From NCBI GenBank assembly GCA_937967455.1, contig CALCJK010000001.1:1-64000 (forward strand): a DNA stretch of 64,000 bases, in the 5' to 3' direction. Every line of letters begins with the position of its first letter. Position 1 is the first letter of the stretch. Positions 27,689 through 37,876 of this stretch are shown piece by piece. Position numbers and translations under genes: made by a program. The notes under the pieces were generated by a model. The model ran no database searches and was not told the origin of the DNA. It saw only the letters and a program-made list of their open reading frames with translations. The stretch is from an uncultured bacterium (GTDB taxonomy: Bacteria; Bacteroidota; Ignavibacteria; UBA10030; BY39).

Positions 27689-29049
27689 GATGATTGGATC
27701 TCCTTTCCCTTTAACAATGTCATTATAACATTATAAAATCCAATAATAAAACCTGCTACTATAAAAACACCTAATAATATTCTAATCGTAAAATATGGAA
27801 CCATTTCTGCTAGTACCCGATAAATAGTTTCTCCATGTAACCAGGAACTTCCCTGTACCAAACCTACTGCTGTTAGTACCAGGAAAAATCCATTTACACC
27901 TAATAATAGTAACCAGTATTGTAAATTAGCCAGAGTTTTTGAATAGATTTCTCGTCCTGTAATTTTAGGTAAAACATAATACATTGCTCCGATTGCAATA
28001 AAACCTGCAAAACCCAGTAAAGCCAAATGAGCATGAGCTACTACCCAATTATTGAAGTGTGTTACTCTTTGTACGGATGGTAAAGATTGAAGTGGACCCT
28101 GTATACAAACTATAAAATAGAAAAATGTACCAGCAAAAATATATTTACCTGATATTTCCCTATAAAATGTGCTAAATCTATCTCTTAATGGTAACCATAC
28201 ATTTGTTAAAAAAGTAAATACTGGCACTAACATTCCTATCGAATCAACAATAGATATCACTTTCAGCCATTGTGGAACTGGTGCCTGTATCAAATGGTGT
28301 GTTCCGATGTGCGTATACATAACAAGCAACATCCAGAAACCAATTAGAGAAAGTGTATGACTATAAATTGGAGCGCCTGTAACTCTCGGTATGATATAAT
28401 ACGCTGCTGCCACTGCAAGTGGTGTAAGTAATAATCCAAAAATATTATGACCATAAAACCATAACCAAATTGCATCCGTTACACCTTTAAGTGCTCCAGT
28501 TTCCGGATTCCAAACAACATTTCCAAGTGTATATAATACAGATGTCCATATGAATGCACCTGAGATATACCAAAGAGAAACAAACATCAGATTTTCTTTT
28601 CTATTTAAAATTGTTTTTATAATTACAAAAGTCAGCATCAAAAAGGAAATTATTACAAGAATATCAATTGGCCAGATCAATTCTGCATATTCTCTACCTT
28701 GTGTTTTTCCAAATGATAAAGTGAATACACTCGCAATAGTGAAAATATTCCATATAATCATAGCGATGTTTGCTATTCGCTCACTATATAACTTTGTTTG
28801 AGTAAGTATTGGGACCAAATATAAAGCTGTACCGATCAATGACGGAGTTAAGAATCCAAATAATACTAGATTAGTGTGAATCGGACGAATCCGCCCGAAT
28901 AAAAGTGATGGGATATTGCCAAATAGATCTGGTGCAACTAATTCTATTGCAGCAGTAAGTCCATATAAAGTTGCAATGCAGACCCAAAAAGCTGAGGTTA
29001 AGTAAAAATTTCTGGCTGCACTATTTGTTTTATCTAAAAATTTTATCAT
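27685..29049 (-). CDS. ccoN: cbb3-type cytochrome c oxidase subunit I
   Basis: Catalytic heme-copper subunit that reduces O2 to water. The 454-residue protein has about 12 membrane helices. Visible signatures are RIRPIHTNLVLFGFLTPSLI, WLWFYGHNIFGLLLTPLAVA, THIGTHHLIQAPVPQW (CuB His pair), and NNWVVAHAHLALLGFAGFIA with heme-ligand His. I chose the ATG at 29049 because AAGGAG lies six bases upstream; a longer in-frame reading would run into actA. Directly follows actA, so alternative complex III and the oxidase appear to be made from one message. Confidence 0.93.
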   Translation of the reverse strand: MIKFLDKTNSAARNFYLTSAFWVCIATLYGLTAAIELVAPDLFGNIPSLLFGRIRPIHTNLVLFGFLTPSLIGTALYLVPILTQTKLYSERIANIAMIIWNIFTIASVFTLSFGKTQGREYAELIWPIDILVIISFLMLTFVIIKTILNRKENLMFVSLWYISGAFIWTSVLYTLGNVVWNPETGALKGVTDAIWLWFYGHNIFGLLLTPLAVAAAYYIIPRVTGAPIYSHTLSLIGFWMLLVMYTHIGTHHLIQAPVPQWLKVISIVDSIGMLVPVFTFLTNVWLPLRDRFSTFYREISGKYIFAGTFFYFIVCIQGPLQSLPSVQRVTHFNNWVVAHAHLALLGFAGFIAIGAMYYVLPKITGREIYSKTLANLQYWLLLLGVNGFFLVLTAVGLVQGSSWLHGETIYRVLAEMVPYFTIRILLGVFIVAGFIIGFYNVIMTLLKGKEIQSS

Positions 29050-29062
29050 ATAATCTCCTTCA

Positions 29063-29602
29063 TCAATGATGACAGATGTAACATTCAACTGAAGCATTAT
29101 TCTGTCGGTGACAATTTACACAAAATTCCATTTTCACAGGAAAAGTTTGTGTAACACGATCCATCTGTTCAAGATTTCCATGACAGGTTTTACATTCTAC
29201 ACCAAGCACAATGTGTCTTTTGTGATTAAAAAATACAAAATCTGGTTGAAAATAAATTCGTTTCCACTGTATTGGTTTTTTATTTTCATAATAAGTATGT
29301 AATTTTTGAATTTCAGGATGTTGAGGAATTATATATTTATGACAGCTAATACATAATTCAACAGGAGGCATACCAGGATATGAAGATCTATCAACATAGC
29401 TATGACAGTATTTACAATCTATTTCTTTTTCTGTCACATGTAACCTATGACTAAAAGGTATGGGTTGTTTTGCTCCTATTCTTCTTTCAGGATATACATA
29501 TACTAAATACAACATAATTAATGTGGTCAAAAAAATAAATAAAATTAAAAACCACTTATAAAAAATATTAAAAGGTTTTTCGTTTGTTTTTATATCATTC
29601 AT
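29063..29602 (-). CDS. actA: pentaheme cytochrome c, alternative complex III subunit A
   Basis: Electron-transfer subunit of alternative complex III. The 179-residue protein has one N-terminal membrane anchor (about 15-37) and five CxxCH motifs: CKYCH (63), CISCH (84), CKTCH (137), CVNCH (161) and CYICH (174), matching the pentaheme ActA. Extra His residues (SHRLH, NHKRH) could be distal ligands. Usually actA is first in the operon; here it comes after actF and before ccoN. Overlaps actF by four bases. Confidence 0.88.
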   Translation of the reverse strand: MNDIKTNEKPFNIFYKWFLILFIFLTTLIMLYLVYVYPERRIGAKQPIPFSHRLHVTEKEIDCKYCHSYVDRSSYPGMPPVELCISCHKYIIPQHPEIQKLHTYYENKKPIQWKRIYFQPDFVFFNHKRHIVLGVECKTCHGNLEQMDRVTQTFPVKMEFCVNCHRQNNASVECYICHH

Positions 29603-30849
29603 ATTTCCCTTTCAAATGAATGTTTTAAAAGTGGATCTCCGAAGGCTACCATTGGGTATTTATTCCAAAAATAAGATACTGAAACCCAAAATATACCCAT
29701 AAATCCCACTGTTATTGCGATTTGAATTAAGTTGATTGGAAAAATTTCCGTTTTAACAACAGATGGTGCAATCAATAGTATCCTTTCTAACCAATAGCCT
29801 AAAAGTATGCAAATCGATATAATACTCATTGCTATAGTATTCATTTTAATTTTTTTTCTCAATAACATAATAAATGGCAAAACAAAAAATAGTATGAGTA
29901 CAATATAAGCGATAGTTGACCAAGGTTGGTGTTGAGTTCTTTCAATGATATAATGAGTTTCTTCTGGTAAATTACCATACCAAATTACAAGAAATTGAGA
30001 ATAGAAAAAATCTCCATTGACTAATGCAAATCCAAAAAGTAACTTTCCCAAATCGTGTAGTTGTTTTGACATGATAACTTTACCTTCGGGTCGTTTAATA
30101 AAAAGTATAACCATTATTATAGTTAATGCAATTCCCATATAAAAACAGCCTATAAAATAATAAGCTCCAAATAGCGTACTAACCCAATGGGGATCAAGTG
30201 ACATTACAACATCAATAGCAAAGAGAGAATATAAAATACAATAAGATATTGCAATAATAGTACTTAAGACTTTTAGTTTTTTATATTCCCCATCTATATC
30301 AATGTTTCCCAAATTTTTAAAGAATTTCTGAAATCTTGAAGGTAAGCTCTCTTCTCCATAGATCATAAGTAAGTCAATTCTCATAGAATTACGAACGTAT
30401 AAAATACTTAAAGTCGTTAATACTAAAAGATATAATGCGACTCTAATCAGCATAAAAGTTGGATTTAGCCACGATGCTTTATGTTCAACTGGATTACTGA
30501 ACCAGATATAAAGTTCATTGCCACCAAAGATTAAAAAAAGGTACAATACAAATGATATTGGTAAGAATAATACAGTACTTTCGGCAATTCGCATAATTGG
30601 TCGACCCCATTTCGCATCAGTCAATCTTAAAACTACTGATAATATGATTGTGCCCTGTGCTATGCCAGTCCAAAAAACAAAATTTATCAAATATGCCTGG
30701 TATGTTAATTTCGTTAAGCCAGAAAATAAACCATAGAAAAGTCCAATTACACCAATTATTATAGCAATCAACGCATAATTTGAAAAGTATATTTTCTTCT
30801 CTTGATTTAGTGATTTTATTATTGAATTTTTTAATTCCTCTCTAGTCAT
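29599..30849 (-). CDS. actF: alternative complex III membrane subunit, NrfD/PsrC-like
   Basis: Quinol-oxidising complex subunit. The 416-residue protein has about ten membrane helices in the NrfD/PsrC pattern, paralogous to ActC. Conserved-looking stretches are NFVFWTGIAQGTIILSVVLR, WSTLFGAYYFIGCFYMGIA, LLFGFALVNGDFFYSQFLVI and WYGNLPEETHYI. I chose the ATG at 30849, with AAGGA eight bases upstream and an overlap of eight bases with actD; a TTG at 30870 is less likely. Confidence 0.85.
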   Translation of the reverse strand: MTREELKNSIIKSLNQEKKIYFSNYALIAIIIGVIGLFYGLFSGLTKLTYQAYLINFVFWTGIAQGTIILSVVLRLTDAKWGRPIMRIAESTVLFLPISFVLYLFLIFGGNELYIWFSNPVEHKASWLNPTFMLIRVALYLLVLTTLSILYVRNSMRIDLLMIYGEESLPSRFQKFFKNLGNIDIDGEYKKLKVLSTIIAISYCILYSLFAIDVVMSLDPHWVSTLFGAYYFIGCFYMGIALTIIMVILFIKRPEGKVIMSKQLHDLGKLLFGFALVNGDFFYSQFLVIWYGNLPEETHYIIERTQHQPWSTIAYIVLILFFVLPFIMLLRKKIKMNTIAMSIISICILLGYWLERILLIAPSVVKTEIFPINLIQIAITVGFMGIFWVSVSYFWNKYPMVAFGDPLLKHSFEREI

Positions 30850-31345
30850 AAAAAAATTCCTTTGCTCCAAAAGAAATTAGTTTATCCTTTAAATTATTAA
30901 TTTCATTCTCAGAGCCTTCGATAAACACTCCGAACTTATCAACTGTAAAATCAGATTTATAGCCATCAAACTTTTTATATTTTGGAAATTTGCCAAAATA
31001 TATTAAACCTATCAATGTTGATATAGCACCGAATAGAATCGTGAATTCAAATCCAATAACTACAAAAGGTATAAGTGATATTGGAGGTTTACCACCCAAA
31101 ATTAGGTTCCACTGAGCTGAAGTATAAATTGCTAAACCAAAACCAGTTATCAGTCCAAGAATTGCTCCTATAAGTGTAAACCAGGCAACCTTACTTTTTT
31201 TTAAGGTCAAAAGCTCTTCTATCTCATGGCTTGGTATTGGAGTATAAATTATAAATTTTTTATTTTGAGATTTTAGATACTTTACAGCATTTAAAAATTC
31301 ATAGAGATTATCGAAAGCTGCAGTTATTTTATTATTTTGATTCAT
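30842..31345 (-). CDS. actD: alternative complex III subunit D (DUF3341)
   Basis: Small membrane subunit of alternative complex III. The 167-residue protein has an N-terminal soluble part (AAFDNLYEFLNAVKYLKSQN, YTPIPSHEIEELL), two membrane helices (about 56-76 and 93-116) and a C-terminal tail with DKFGVFIEGSENEINNLKD. This is the DUF3341 layout. It overlaps actC by 14 bases and actF by 8, indicating tight translational coupling. Confidence 0.88.
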   Translation of the reverse strand: MNQNNKITAAFDNLYEFLNAVKYLKSQNKKFIIYTPIPSHEIEELLTLKKSKVAWFTLIGAILGLITGFGLAIYTSAQWNLILGGKPPISLIPFVVIGFEFTILFGAISTLIGLIYFGKFPKYKKFDGYKSDFTVDKFGVFIEGSENEINNLKDKLISFGAKEFFYD

Positions 31346-32669
31346 GAATATTTTCCTTCTTTTTCTGTACTGGGATAATTTCTTTGACCTCTGTTATAGA
31401 TATCGAGGGAAGAAATTTTGCAAAAAGGAAGAATAACATCAAAAAAAATCCCCAGCTACCAAGTGATATTCCGATTTCGACCCAGGTTGGAGCATAGTTA
31501 CCCCAGGCTGCTGGTAGGAAATCGTGCGCTAGGGAAGTTACTATTATTACATATCTTTCAAACCACATTCCAACATTTATAAGTATTGCAATTACAAGCA
31601 ACCATGCCAGATTTGTTCTGATTTTTTTAAAAAAGAACAACAAAGGTACAATCGAATTACATATAACCATTATCCAAAACGCAACTGCATAATCTCCACT
31701 TGCTCTCCATTTAAAAATAGCCAGTTCATAAGGGTTTCCACTATACCATGCTATAAAATACTCAATCGCATATGCATATCCCACAATTAATCCTGTTAAA
31801 AGTATTACTTTTGCCATATTCTCAAAATTGTTAATAGTAATCAATTTTTCAACTTTAAATATTTTTCTCAATGGTATGAGTAAAGTTATGACAAGTGCAA
31901 GACCTGAGTGAATTGCACCGGCAACGAAATAAGGTGCAAAAATTGTACTATGCCATCCTGGAACAATTGATAAAGCAAAATCCCATGAAACAACACTATG
32001 AACAGAAATCACAAGTGGTGTTGCAAGTGCAGCAAAAAACAAATAAGCTCTGTTATAATGTAACCACTGATCTTGTGTACCATGCCATCCGAACGAGAGA
32101 AATGTATATAATTTTTTCCTCCAACCTGTAGCTTTTTCTCTAACGGCAGCAATATCAGGCACGAGTCCAATTAGAAAGAAGGTTGCACTTACAGTTAAAT
32201 AAGTAGTAATTGCTATCACATCCATAACTAGTGGAGACTTAAAATTAGGCCAAAGAAGCATTTCATTAGGATATGGAAAAATCCAATAAGCCACCCAAAC
32301 GCGCCCAAGATGAATTAGTGGATACATACCAGCTGTAGCAACAGCAAATACCGTCATAGCTTCAGCACTTCTATAAATCGACATTCTCCATTCTGCTCTA
32401 AACAGATACAATATTGCAGATATCAATGTACCAGAGTGTGCAATACCAACCCAGAATACAAAATTTGTGATAAATACGCCCCACATAACTGGATGTCTAA
32501 TTCCCGCAACTCCTAAACCAGTGAGTATCATATATAACCATATACTCATTCCAGCAGCAAATACAAATGCAAAAAAACCCACAATGAGATAGTAATACTT
32601 CTTTGGTGGAGATAAAGTTGCAATAACTAAATCGTTAACTTCACGATAAGTTAAATTTTCAGATTTCAC
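31332..32669 (-). CDS. actC: alternative complex III membrane subunit, NrfD/PsrC-like
   Basis: Quinol-binding membrane subunit of alternative complex III. The 445-residue protein has about ten helices and typical segments GIRHPVMWGVFITNFVFWVG, HLGRVWVAYWIFPYPNEMLL, LYTFLSFGWHGTQDQWLHYN and WFERYVIIVTSLAHDFLPAAW. The start appears to be GTG at 32669, overlapping the actB stop, with AGGAG about nine bases upstream. Confidence 0.92.
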   Translation of the reverse strand: MKSENLTYREVNDLVIATLSPPKKYYYLIVGFFAFVFAAGMSIWLYMILTGLGVAGIRHPVMWGVFITNFVFWVGIAHSGTLISAILYLFRAEWRMSIYRSAEAMTVFAVATAGMYPLIHLGRVWVAYWIFPYPNEMLLWPNFKSPLVMDVIAITTYLTVSATFFLIGLVPDIAAVREKATGWRKKLYTFLSFGWHGTQDQWLHYNRAYLFFAALATPLVISVHSVVSWDFALSIVPGWHSTIFAPYFVAGAIHSGLALVITLLIPLRKIFKVEKLITINNFENMAKVILLTGLIVGYAYAIEYFIAWYSGNPYELAIFKWRASGDYAVAFWIMVICNSIVPLLFFFKKIRTNLAWLLVIAILINVGMWFERYVIIVTSLAHDFLPAAWGNYAPTWVEIGISLGSWGFFLMLFFLFAKFLPSISITEVKEIIPVQKKKENIHESK

Positions 32670-35506
32670 TCTATGATTCTCCTATGATTTTTCAAGAATT
32701 CATCTTTGATAATTTTTTGAAGATATGTTACAGCTGGACGAGTGTTGTATTCTTCAAGTACTCTATAGGCTCGCAAACTATTTCGCAACCTACTAACTTG
32801 AGAATTCTCATCTAATAAATTACCAAATACCAGTGCATTTGTCGGACAAGTTTGGACGCATGCCGGTTGTATTTCACCGTCATTTATTTCTCTTTTCTCA
32901 TCTTTTGTCCTGTCGATTACCTCAATAATTCTTTGAACACAAAACGTACATTTTTCCATTACTCCTTTATCCCTAACAGTCACATCTGGATTTAACTGTA
33001 AGTAAGTAGGAAAGGTGCGAGGATAACCAAACCAGTTGAAACGTCGTACTTTATAAGGGCAGTTATTTGAACAATATCGTGTTCCAATACATCTATTATA
33101 AACCTGTACGTTTAATCCATCTTTGCTGTGATATGCTGCATATACAGGACAAACTGGTTCACAAGGGGCGTTAGTGCAATGTTGACACATCATAGGAATA
33201 TATCTATTACCATAATCACGATATACTTCTTCACTATATCTCTCAATTCTAATCCAGTGCATCTCTCTACCTTCAGCAACTAATTCTTTACCAACAGTCG
33301 GTATATTATTTTCAGCAAAACAAGCCACTACACATGCGCCGCAACCAATGCATTTATCCAAATCCACTACCATTCCCCACCTATATTTTTCATATTGAAC
33401 TTCAGGGTACATATTAAGGTTTTTTTCGTGTTTTATATTCATATCTATTTGGGATAAAGCTGTACTACGAGCAATATCTCGCATAAATTGCAAATCTGTA
33501 TCACTTGGAGATATTAACTTCTTTGATGTACCTGTATTTTTGATTTTCACATTTACAGGATACCAGATACTGTTTCCCAATATAGCATTAGGCGAATAAC
33601 CTACATCAGTTCCATCTCTACCATAATTTTCATGCCCAAGTCCAAAAACAATTACAGCAGTATGTTCTTCCACATCTCTCGACAATATCACCGGTAATTG
33701 TATCATACCATTTTCATTGTAGACCTCAACAATATCATTATTTTGAACATTATTTTTTTTAGCTTGAAAATCATTAATTATCAAGTAATTATCCCAGACA
33801 ATTGAATTATAGGCATCTGGCAATTCATTTAACCATGAACTATTTGCATTCCTACCATCATAATACTTATAGGAGGGAATGGTCAACAATTTAATACCAT
33901 TAACATTGAAATTATCCATCAATGGTGTGGGTAAAGATTTTATAGTTAATTTTATTTCTTTAGATTCAGAAATACTCTTTTCCTCAAATCCTTTTCCTAA
34001 TATTTCTCTAATGCGACTTTCATTATCTTTTAAATCATTAAAAATATATTCATAAAATGAACTTGAATTTTTTAATTTCTTCCCAAAAAGTTGTTCATAT
34101 AATTTAAGTAAATAATCCCCAGTTGATGAAACACCAAAGACACTTTCCATTACCGGCTGCTGATAATTAATAATTTGATTGTCCGGTTGATAAGTACTCC
34201 ATTCTTCAAAGAATGTATTGATAGGAAGTATATAATTTGCATACCTTGATGTCTCGTCCATCATTTTTGAAAATGATACTATAAGCTTGATATTGCTTAA
34301 AGCTTTTCCAAATTGTAAATCTCCCGGCATAGAATATATTGGGTTTGAATCGAACAAAAATAGAATATCATATTCACTATTATTAGCATTATTTATAAAT
34401 TTTTGCAGTTCATCAATTGAAGAAATATCAGAATATGCTAAAGGATTATCTAGGAAAATATTTTTGCCAATTGCGCCGATTAAGTAATTTATTAACATGA
34501 TGGCAATTTGTGTTTCTTCATCGCACGATATACCACCCAACACGACCGGGTTTCTGCTATTGATAATCCGGTTACTTATTGATTTTATTATATTCTCTTC
34601 TAGGAAAATCTTTTTAGCAACATAATCTGATTCAAAACCTTCACTGTATTTTATTGCCAAGGGATCTTTGATAAATTTAGATATTTCATTTAATAAGGAA
34701 AGTGCAAAATACTTTTCTGTGCCAGCCGGAATTTTTATCCACTCATCTGAAGCATTTCCAGTTATTCCAAGAAACGAATTCACATAAACAAGATTATTTC
34801 TTCTTCCCTCATTTACTGTTGAATTTTCAAATAATTGCTGTGCAAACTCAACTGGAGATAAATATGTTTCAAGAACGTCTGCACCAATAGATACAATTAC
34901 ATCAGCATTTTTTAATGATACCTTGGGAACTACAAATCTATTAAACAATTTACCACACGCATTTTTAATAGAAGTATAATTAATTACTTCATACACAATT
35001 CTTGTTTCTATACCTATAGCATCAGCGAAATCATTAATACATCTGGATAACGAGCCTGAATTTAGTCCAGAAATAATAGCAATTCTTTTCCCTTCCCTAT
35101 TTCTTATCAACTTAGTTATTTGACCGGTCAACTCTGAATATAGCTTTTCTAAATCGATTGGTAAAAACCCGCCATTTTCTGATTTAACATATGGTTGAAT
35201 TAATCTGTCCGGATTATACAAATCTTGTAAACTTGCTTGCCCCCTTGCACATAGTTTACCTTTATTGATAGGATGTTCTGGATTTCCCTCTACCTTAACA
35301 GCACGCCCTTCCCTACACTTAATAAGTATTCCACATCCTGCTGGGCATTCTCTACAGGTAGATGCATACCAATCTGCAATTCCAGGTATAACTTTTTCAG
35401 GTGGTATCACATATGGTATAATTAATCTTTGTGTATCCGTTTTACAACCTGTTACAATACCAGCACCAGTTAATCCAAGTATTTGTAAAAAAGTCTTTCT
35501 ATTCAT
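32666..35506 (-). CDS. actB: alternative complex III iron-sulfur subunit, molybdopterin-oxidoreductase-like plus ferredoxin domain
   Basis: Large peripheral subunit of alternative complex III. The 946-residue protein starts with an export signal MNRKTFLQILGLTGAGIVTGC. It has an Arg-Lys pair where the Tat motif has Arg-Arg, and a lipobox-like VTGC. Next is a CxxCxxxC site (CRECPAGCGILIKC) and a molybdopterin-oxidoreductase-like domain (about 60-700), probably without cofactor as in the family. The C-terminal ferredoxin domain has CIGCGACVVACFAE, CQHCTNAPCEPVCPV, CIGTRYCSNNCPYKVRRFNW and CTFCVQRI...CVQTCP. First act gene, 28 bases after the copper ATPase. Confidence 0.93.
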   Translation of the reverse strand: MNRKTFLQILGLTGAGIVTGCKTDTQRLIIPYVIPPEKVIPGIADWYASTCRECPAGCGILIKCREGRAVKVEGNPEHPINKGKLCARGQASLQDLYNPDRLIQPYVKSENGGFLPIDLEKLYSELTGQITKLIRNREGKRIAIISGLNSGSLSRCINDFADAIGIETRIVYEVINYTSIKNACGKLFNRFVVPKVSLKNADVIVSIGADVLETYLSPVEFAQQLFENSTVNEGRRNNLVYVNSFLGITGNASDEWIKIPAGTEKYFALSLLNEISKFIKDPLAIKYSEGFESDYVAKKIFLEENIIKSISNRIINSRNPVVLGGISCDEETQIAIMLINYLIGAIGKNIFLDNPLAYSDISSIDELQKFINNANNSEYDILFLFDSNPIYSMPGDLQFGKALSNIKLIVSFSKMMDETSRYANYILPINTFFEEWSTYQPDNQIINYQQPVMESVFGVSSTGDYLLKLYEQLFGKKLKNSSSFYEYIFNDLKDNESRIREILGKGFEEKSISESKEIKLTIKSLPTPLMDNFNVNGIKLLTIPSYKYYDGRNANSSWLNELPDAYNSIVWDNYLIINDFQAKKNNVQNNDIVEVYNENGMIQLPVILSRDVEEHTAVIVFGLGHENYGRDGTDVGYSPNAILGNSIWYPVNVKIKNTGTSKKLISPSDTDLQFMRDIARSTALSQIDMNIKHEKNLNMYPEVQYEKYRWGMVVDLDKCIGCGACVVACFAENNIPTVGKELVAEGREMHWIRIERYSEEVYRDYGNRYIPMMCQHCTNAPCEPVCPVYAAYHSKDGLNVQVYNRCIGTRYCSNNCPYKVRRFNWFGYPRTFPTYLQLNPDVTVRDKGVMEKCTFCVQRIIEVIDRTKDEKREINDGEIQPACVQTCPTNALVFGNLLDENSQVSRLRNSLRAYRVLEEYNTRPAVTYLQKIIKDEFLKNHRRIIE

Positions 35507-35534
35507 AAAATATCCTGTATTCGTTTAAGTAATT

Positions 35535-37748
35535 TTAAAATTTAACTAACCTAAGCGAGTTTAATACCACTGTAATACTGCTTAGCATCATCATCACGGC
35601 TGCAATAAGTGGATTCAAAAATCCAGCAACAGCTAACGATATTCCAATTATGTTATAAACTATTGCCCAGATAAAATTTTGAATCGTTATATTTTTTAAT
35701 CGTGATGAATAATCAAATAGCTCTGGTAATTTGTTTAAAAAATTTTTAAATATCATCATTGATGCCGACGATTTTGCTAAATCCGTTCCACTACTTATGG
35801 CTACACCAACATCGGATTCCGCCAATGCAGCAGCATCGTTTATACCATCACCAATCATCATAACTTTTCTATTTTCATTCTTTAAGTTCTTGATATATTG
35901 TATCTTTTCGTGTGGAGATTTTTCACCATGATATATATCAATACCCACTGATACAGCAAAATTCTTTGTGGTACTAATTTTATCTCCAGATAATAAATGT
36001 ATATTTTTCTTTTCAACTTTTAGATCGTTTACCATTTGTGTGATATTTTCTCGTGAAGAATCTCCAATAAGAAAATATCCTTCAATCGATTTATTTCTAC
36101 CAAAAAAAACCATAGTATTACTATCTATGGAATTATTTTCGTCAGATTTTTGAATAGCATGTGGATTAAATTCAAACATTTTTTCATTTCCAATGCTCCA
36201 ATCTTCAAAATCAATTTTCCCTGATACTCCGAAATTATGAACCATAACAGAATCGATATTTAATTTTGAATTAGCCTTTCCATTAAATTTATTTGATAAA
36301 AAATCCTTTATAGCTTCGGCAGTTGGATGCGATGAAAATGTTTCAAGTAAATATAACTTTTCTTCGATTTTTTCACTTCCATTTAATTCAGTATTAACTA
36401 GTTTAAATTCATTCACTTCAAATTTCCCATATGTTAATGTGCCTGTTTTATCGAAAACAATATCAGTAATCTTATTCAATTCAATGAGTATTTCAGGATT
36501 TCTTACAAAGATTCCGTTTTTTGCTAAAGTTCCAAAAGCTGTAACAAAGCTAACTGGCAGAGCAATTGCTAAAGCGCATGGACAAGCAATTACCAGAACT
36601 GTCAGTGATCTCAAAAAACTTTTTTCAAAAGTAAATCCTTGAAATAACATTACAATTAATGTTATAAAAGATATGAGTAAAATTGTAGGAATAAAATATG
36701 CTGCAATTTTGTCACCAAAGTTCTGAACATTTGATTTTTTATTTAGAGCATTTTGGATCATTTTAACAATTGTTGACAAAACCGAGCTATTAACTGAAGT
36801 ATTAGCGCGTATCTGTAGAAATCCATTCTTTAATACACATCCAGAAATTACGATACTATTTACATCTTTTCTCACTCCCTTTGCTTCACCAGTAAAAATT
36901 GATTCATCTACAATTGCACTTCCATTTACCACAACTCCATCAGCTGGGATAATTTCACCCGCATGTACTTCAAACACATCATTTTCTTTTAAATTTTCCG
37001 AAGGTATCCAATTTACGTTGTGCATAATGTCTCTGGTACGGATTTTACGTGGTAAAATATAATATAATTTGTTTATCTCAGTAGAAGCTTTATACTTAAA
37101 ATGGTTCTCTACATATTTACCAAACAATATAATAACTATTAATGTGGCAGCTGTATCAAAATACAAATGTGGATTAGGAGAAAATATTAATTCAATTGTG
37201 CTATACAGAAAAGCAGACAACGCTCCAATTCCTATTAACGTTTCCATTCCAGGTGATTTTTTTATGATACCTGAGAAAGCTTTTTTTAATACTCCCAATC
37301 CATTTACAAATAATACAGGAATGCACAAAAAAAACATTAACCAACCAAACAAATTTACAATATCTAATTCAACATCCTCAAAATAATTCCAATAAACAGG
37401 AACTGTCAACATCATAATATTCATTGAAAGAAACGCCGCGATACCAAAATTCATTAACGTTGATTTCTGAGACTTCTTAAATTCTTTATCACCAAACGCC
37501 TCATTAACGGTATAACCAAGCTCTTGAATTTTCTTTACAATGGTTTTTATTGAAATTTCTCGTGGATTGTACTCAATTTTGCAACTATCAGTTGCATAAT
37601 TCACCTCACAATTTATAACTCCCTTTATCTTCTTAATACTATTGACAATAATTGATGCACAAGAGGCACATTTCATTCCACCAATATTGAATAATGTTTC
37701 CTTAATATTTAACTGATTATCCACTATATCATCCCTATATGCAGTCAT
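35535..37748 (-). CDS. ccoI: copper-translocating P-type ATPase, CcoI type
   Basis: Exports Cu+ and in cbb3-containing bacteria is needed to load CuB. The 737-residue product has an N-terminal heavy-metal domain with GGMKCASC, membrane helices with the CPCALAIALP ion-binding motif, VDESIFTGEA, the phosphorylation site DKTGTLTYGKFEV, HPTAEAIKDFL and the hinge GDGINDAAALAESDVG. I chose the ATG at 37748; a TTG at 37766 is possible but poor. Placed first in the respiratory block, ahead of actB and the cbb3 genes, which supports the CcoI role. No cytochrome c assembly genes are seen nearby. Confidence 0.88.
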   Translation of the reverse strand: MTAYRDDIVDNQLNIKETLFNIGGMKCASCASIIVNSIKKIKGVINCEVNYATDSCKIEYNPREISIKTIVKKIQELGYTVNEAFGDKEFKKSQKSTLMNFGIAAFLSMNIMMLTVPVYWNYFEDVELDIVNLFGWLMFFLCIPVLFVNGLGVLKKAFSGIIKKSPGMETLIGIGALSAFLYSTIELIFSPNPHLYFDTAATLIVIILFGKYVENHFKYKASTEINKLYYILPRKIRTRDIMHNVNWIPSENLKENDVFEVHAGEIIPADGVVVNGSAIVDESIFTGEAKGVRKDVNSIVISGCVLKNGFLQIRANTSVNSSVLSTIVKMIQNALNKKSNVQNFGDKIAAYFIPTILLISFITLIVMLFQGFTFEKSFLRSLTVLVIACPCALAIALPVSFVTAFGTLAKNGIFVRNPEILIELNKITDIVFDKTGTLTYGKFEVNEFKLVNTELNGSEKIEEKLYLLETFSSHPTAEAIKDFLSNKFNGKANSKLNIDSVMVHNFGVSGKIDFEDWSIGNEKMFEFNPHAIQKSDENNSIDSNTMVFFGRNKSIEGYFLIGDSSRENITQMVNDLKVEKKNIHLLSGDKISTTKNFAVSVGIDIYHGEKSPHEKIQYIKNLKNENRKVMMIGDGINDAAALAESDVGVAISSGTDLAKSSASMMIFKNFLNKLPELFDYSSRLKNITIQNFIWAIVYNIIGISLAVAGFLNPLIAAVMMMLSSITVVLNSLRLVKF

Positions 37749-37876
37749 ATTGCAATAACTCGACAAAATTCATACACAAATTTATTATTGAAAACAAAAT
37801 TATTTACATTTAGATGCATTAATTTAATTTTTGTATTTAATGAACTATAAAATGATTTATGATAACTATAATAAAA

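Noticed and set aside
37069-37386. A 105-residue antisense frame opposite the copper ATPase
   Set aside because: Lies entirely within membrane-helix coding sequence of a clear gene.
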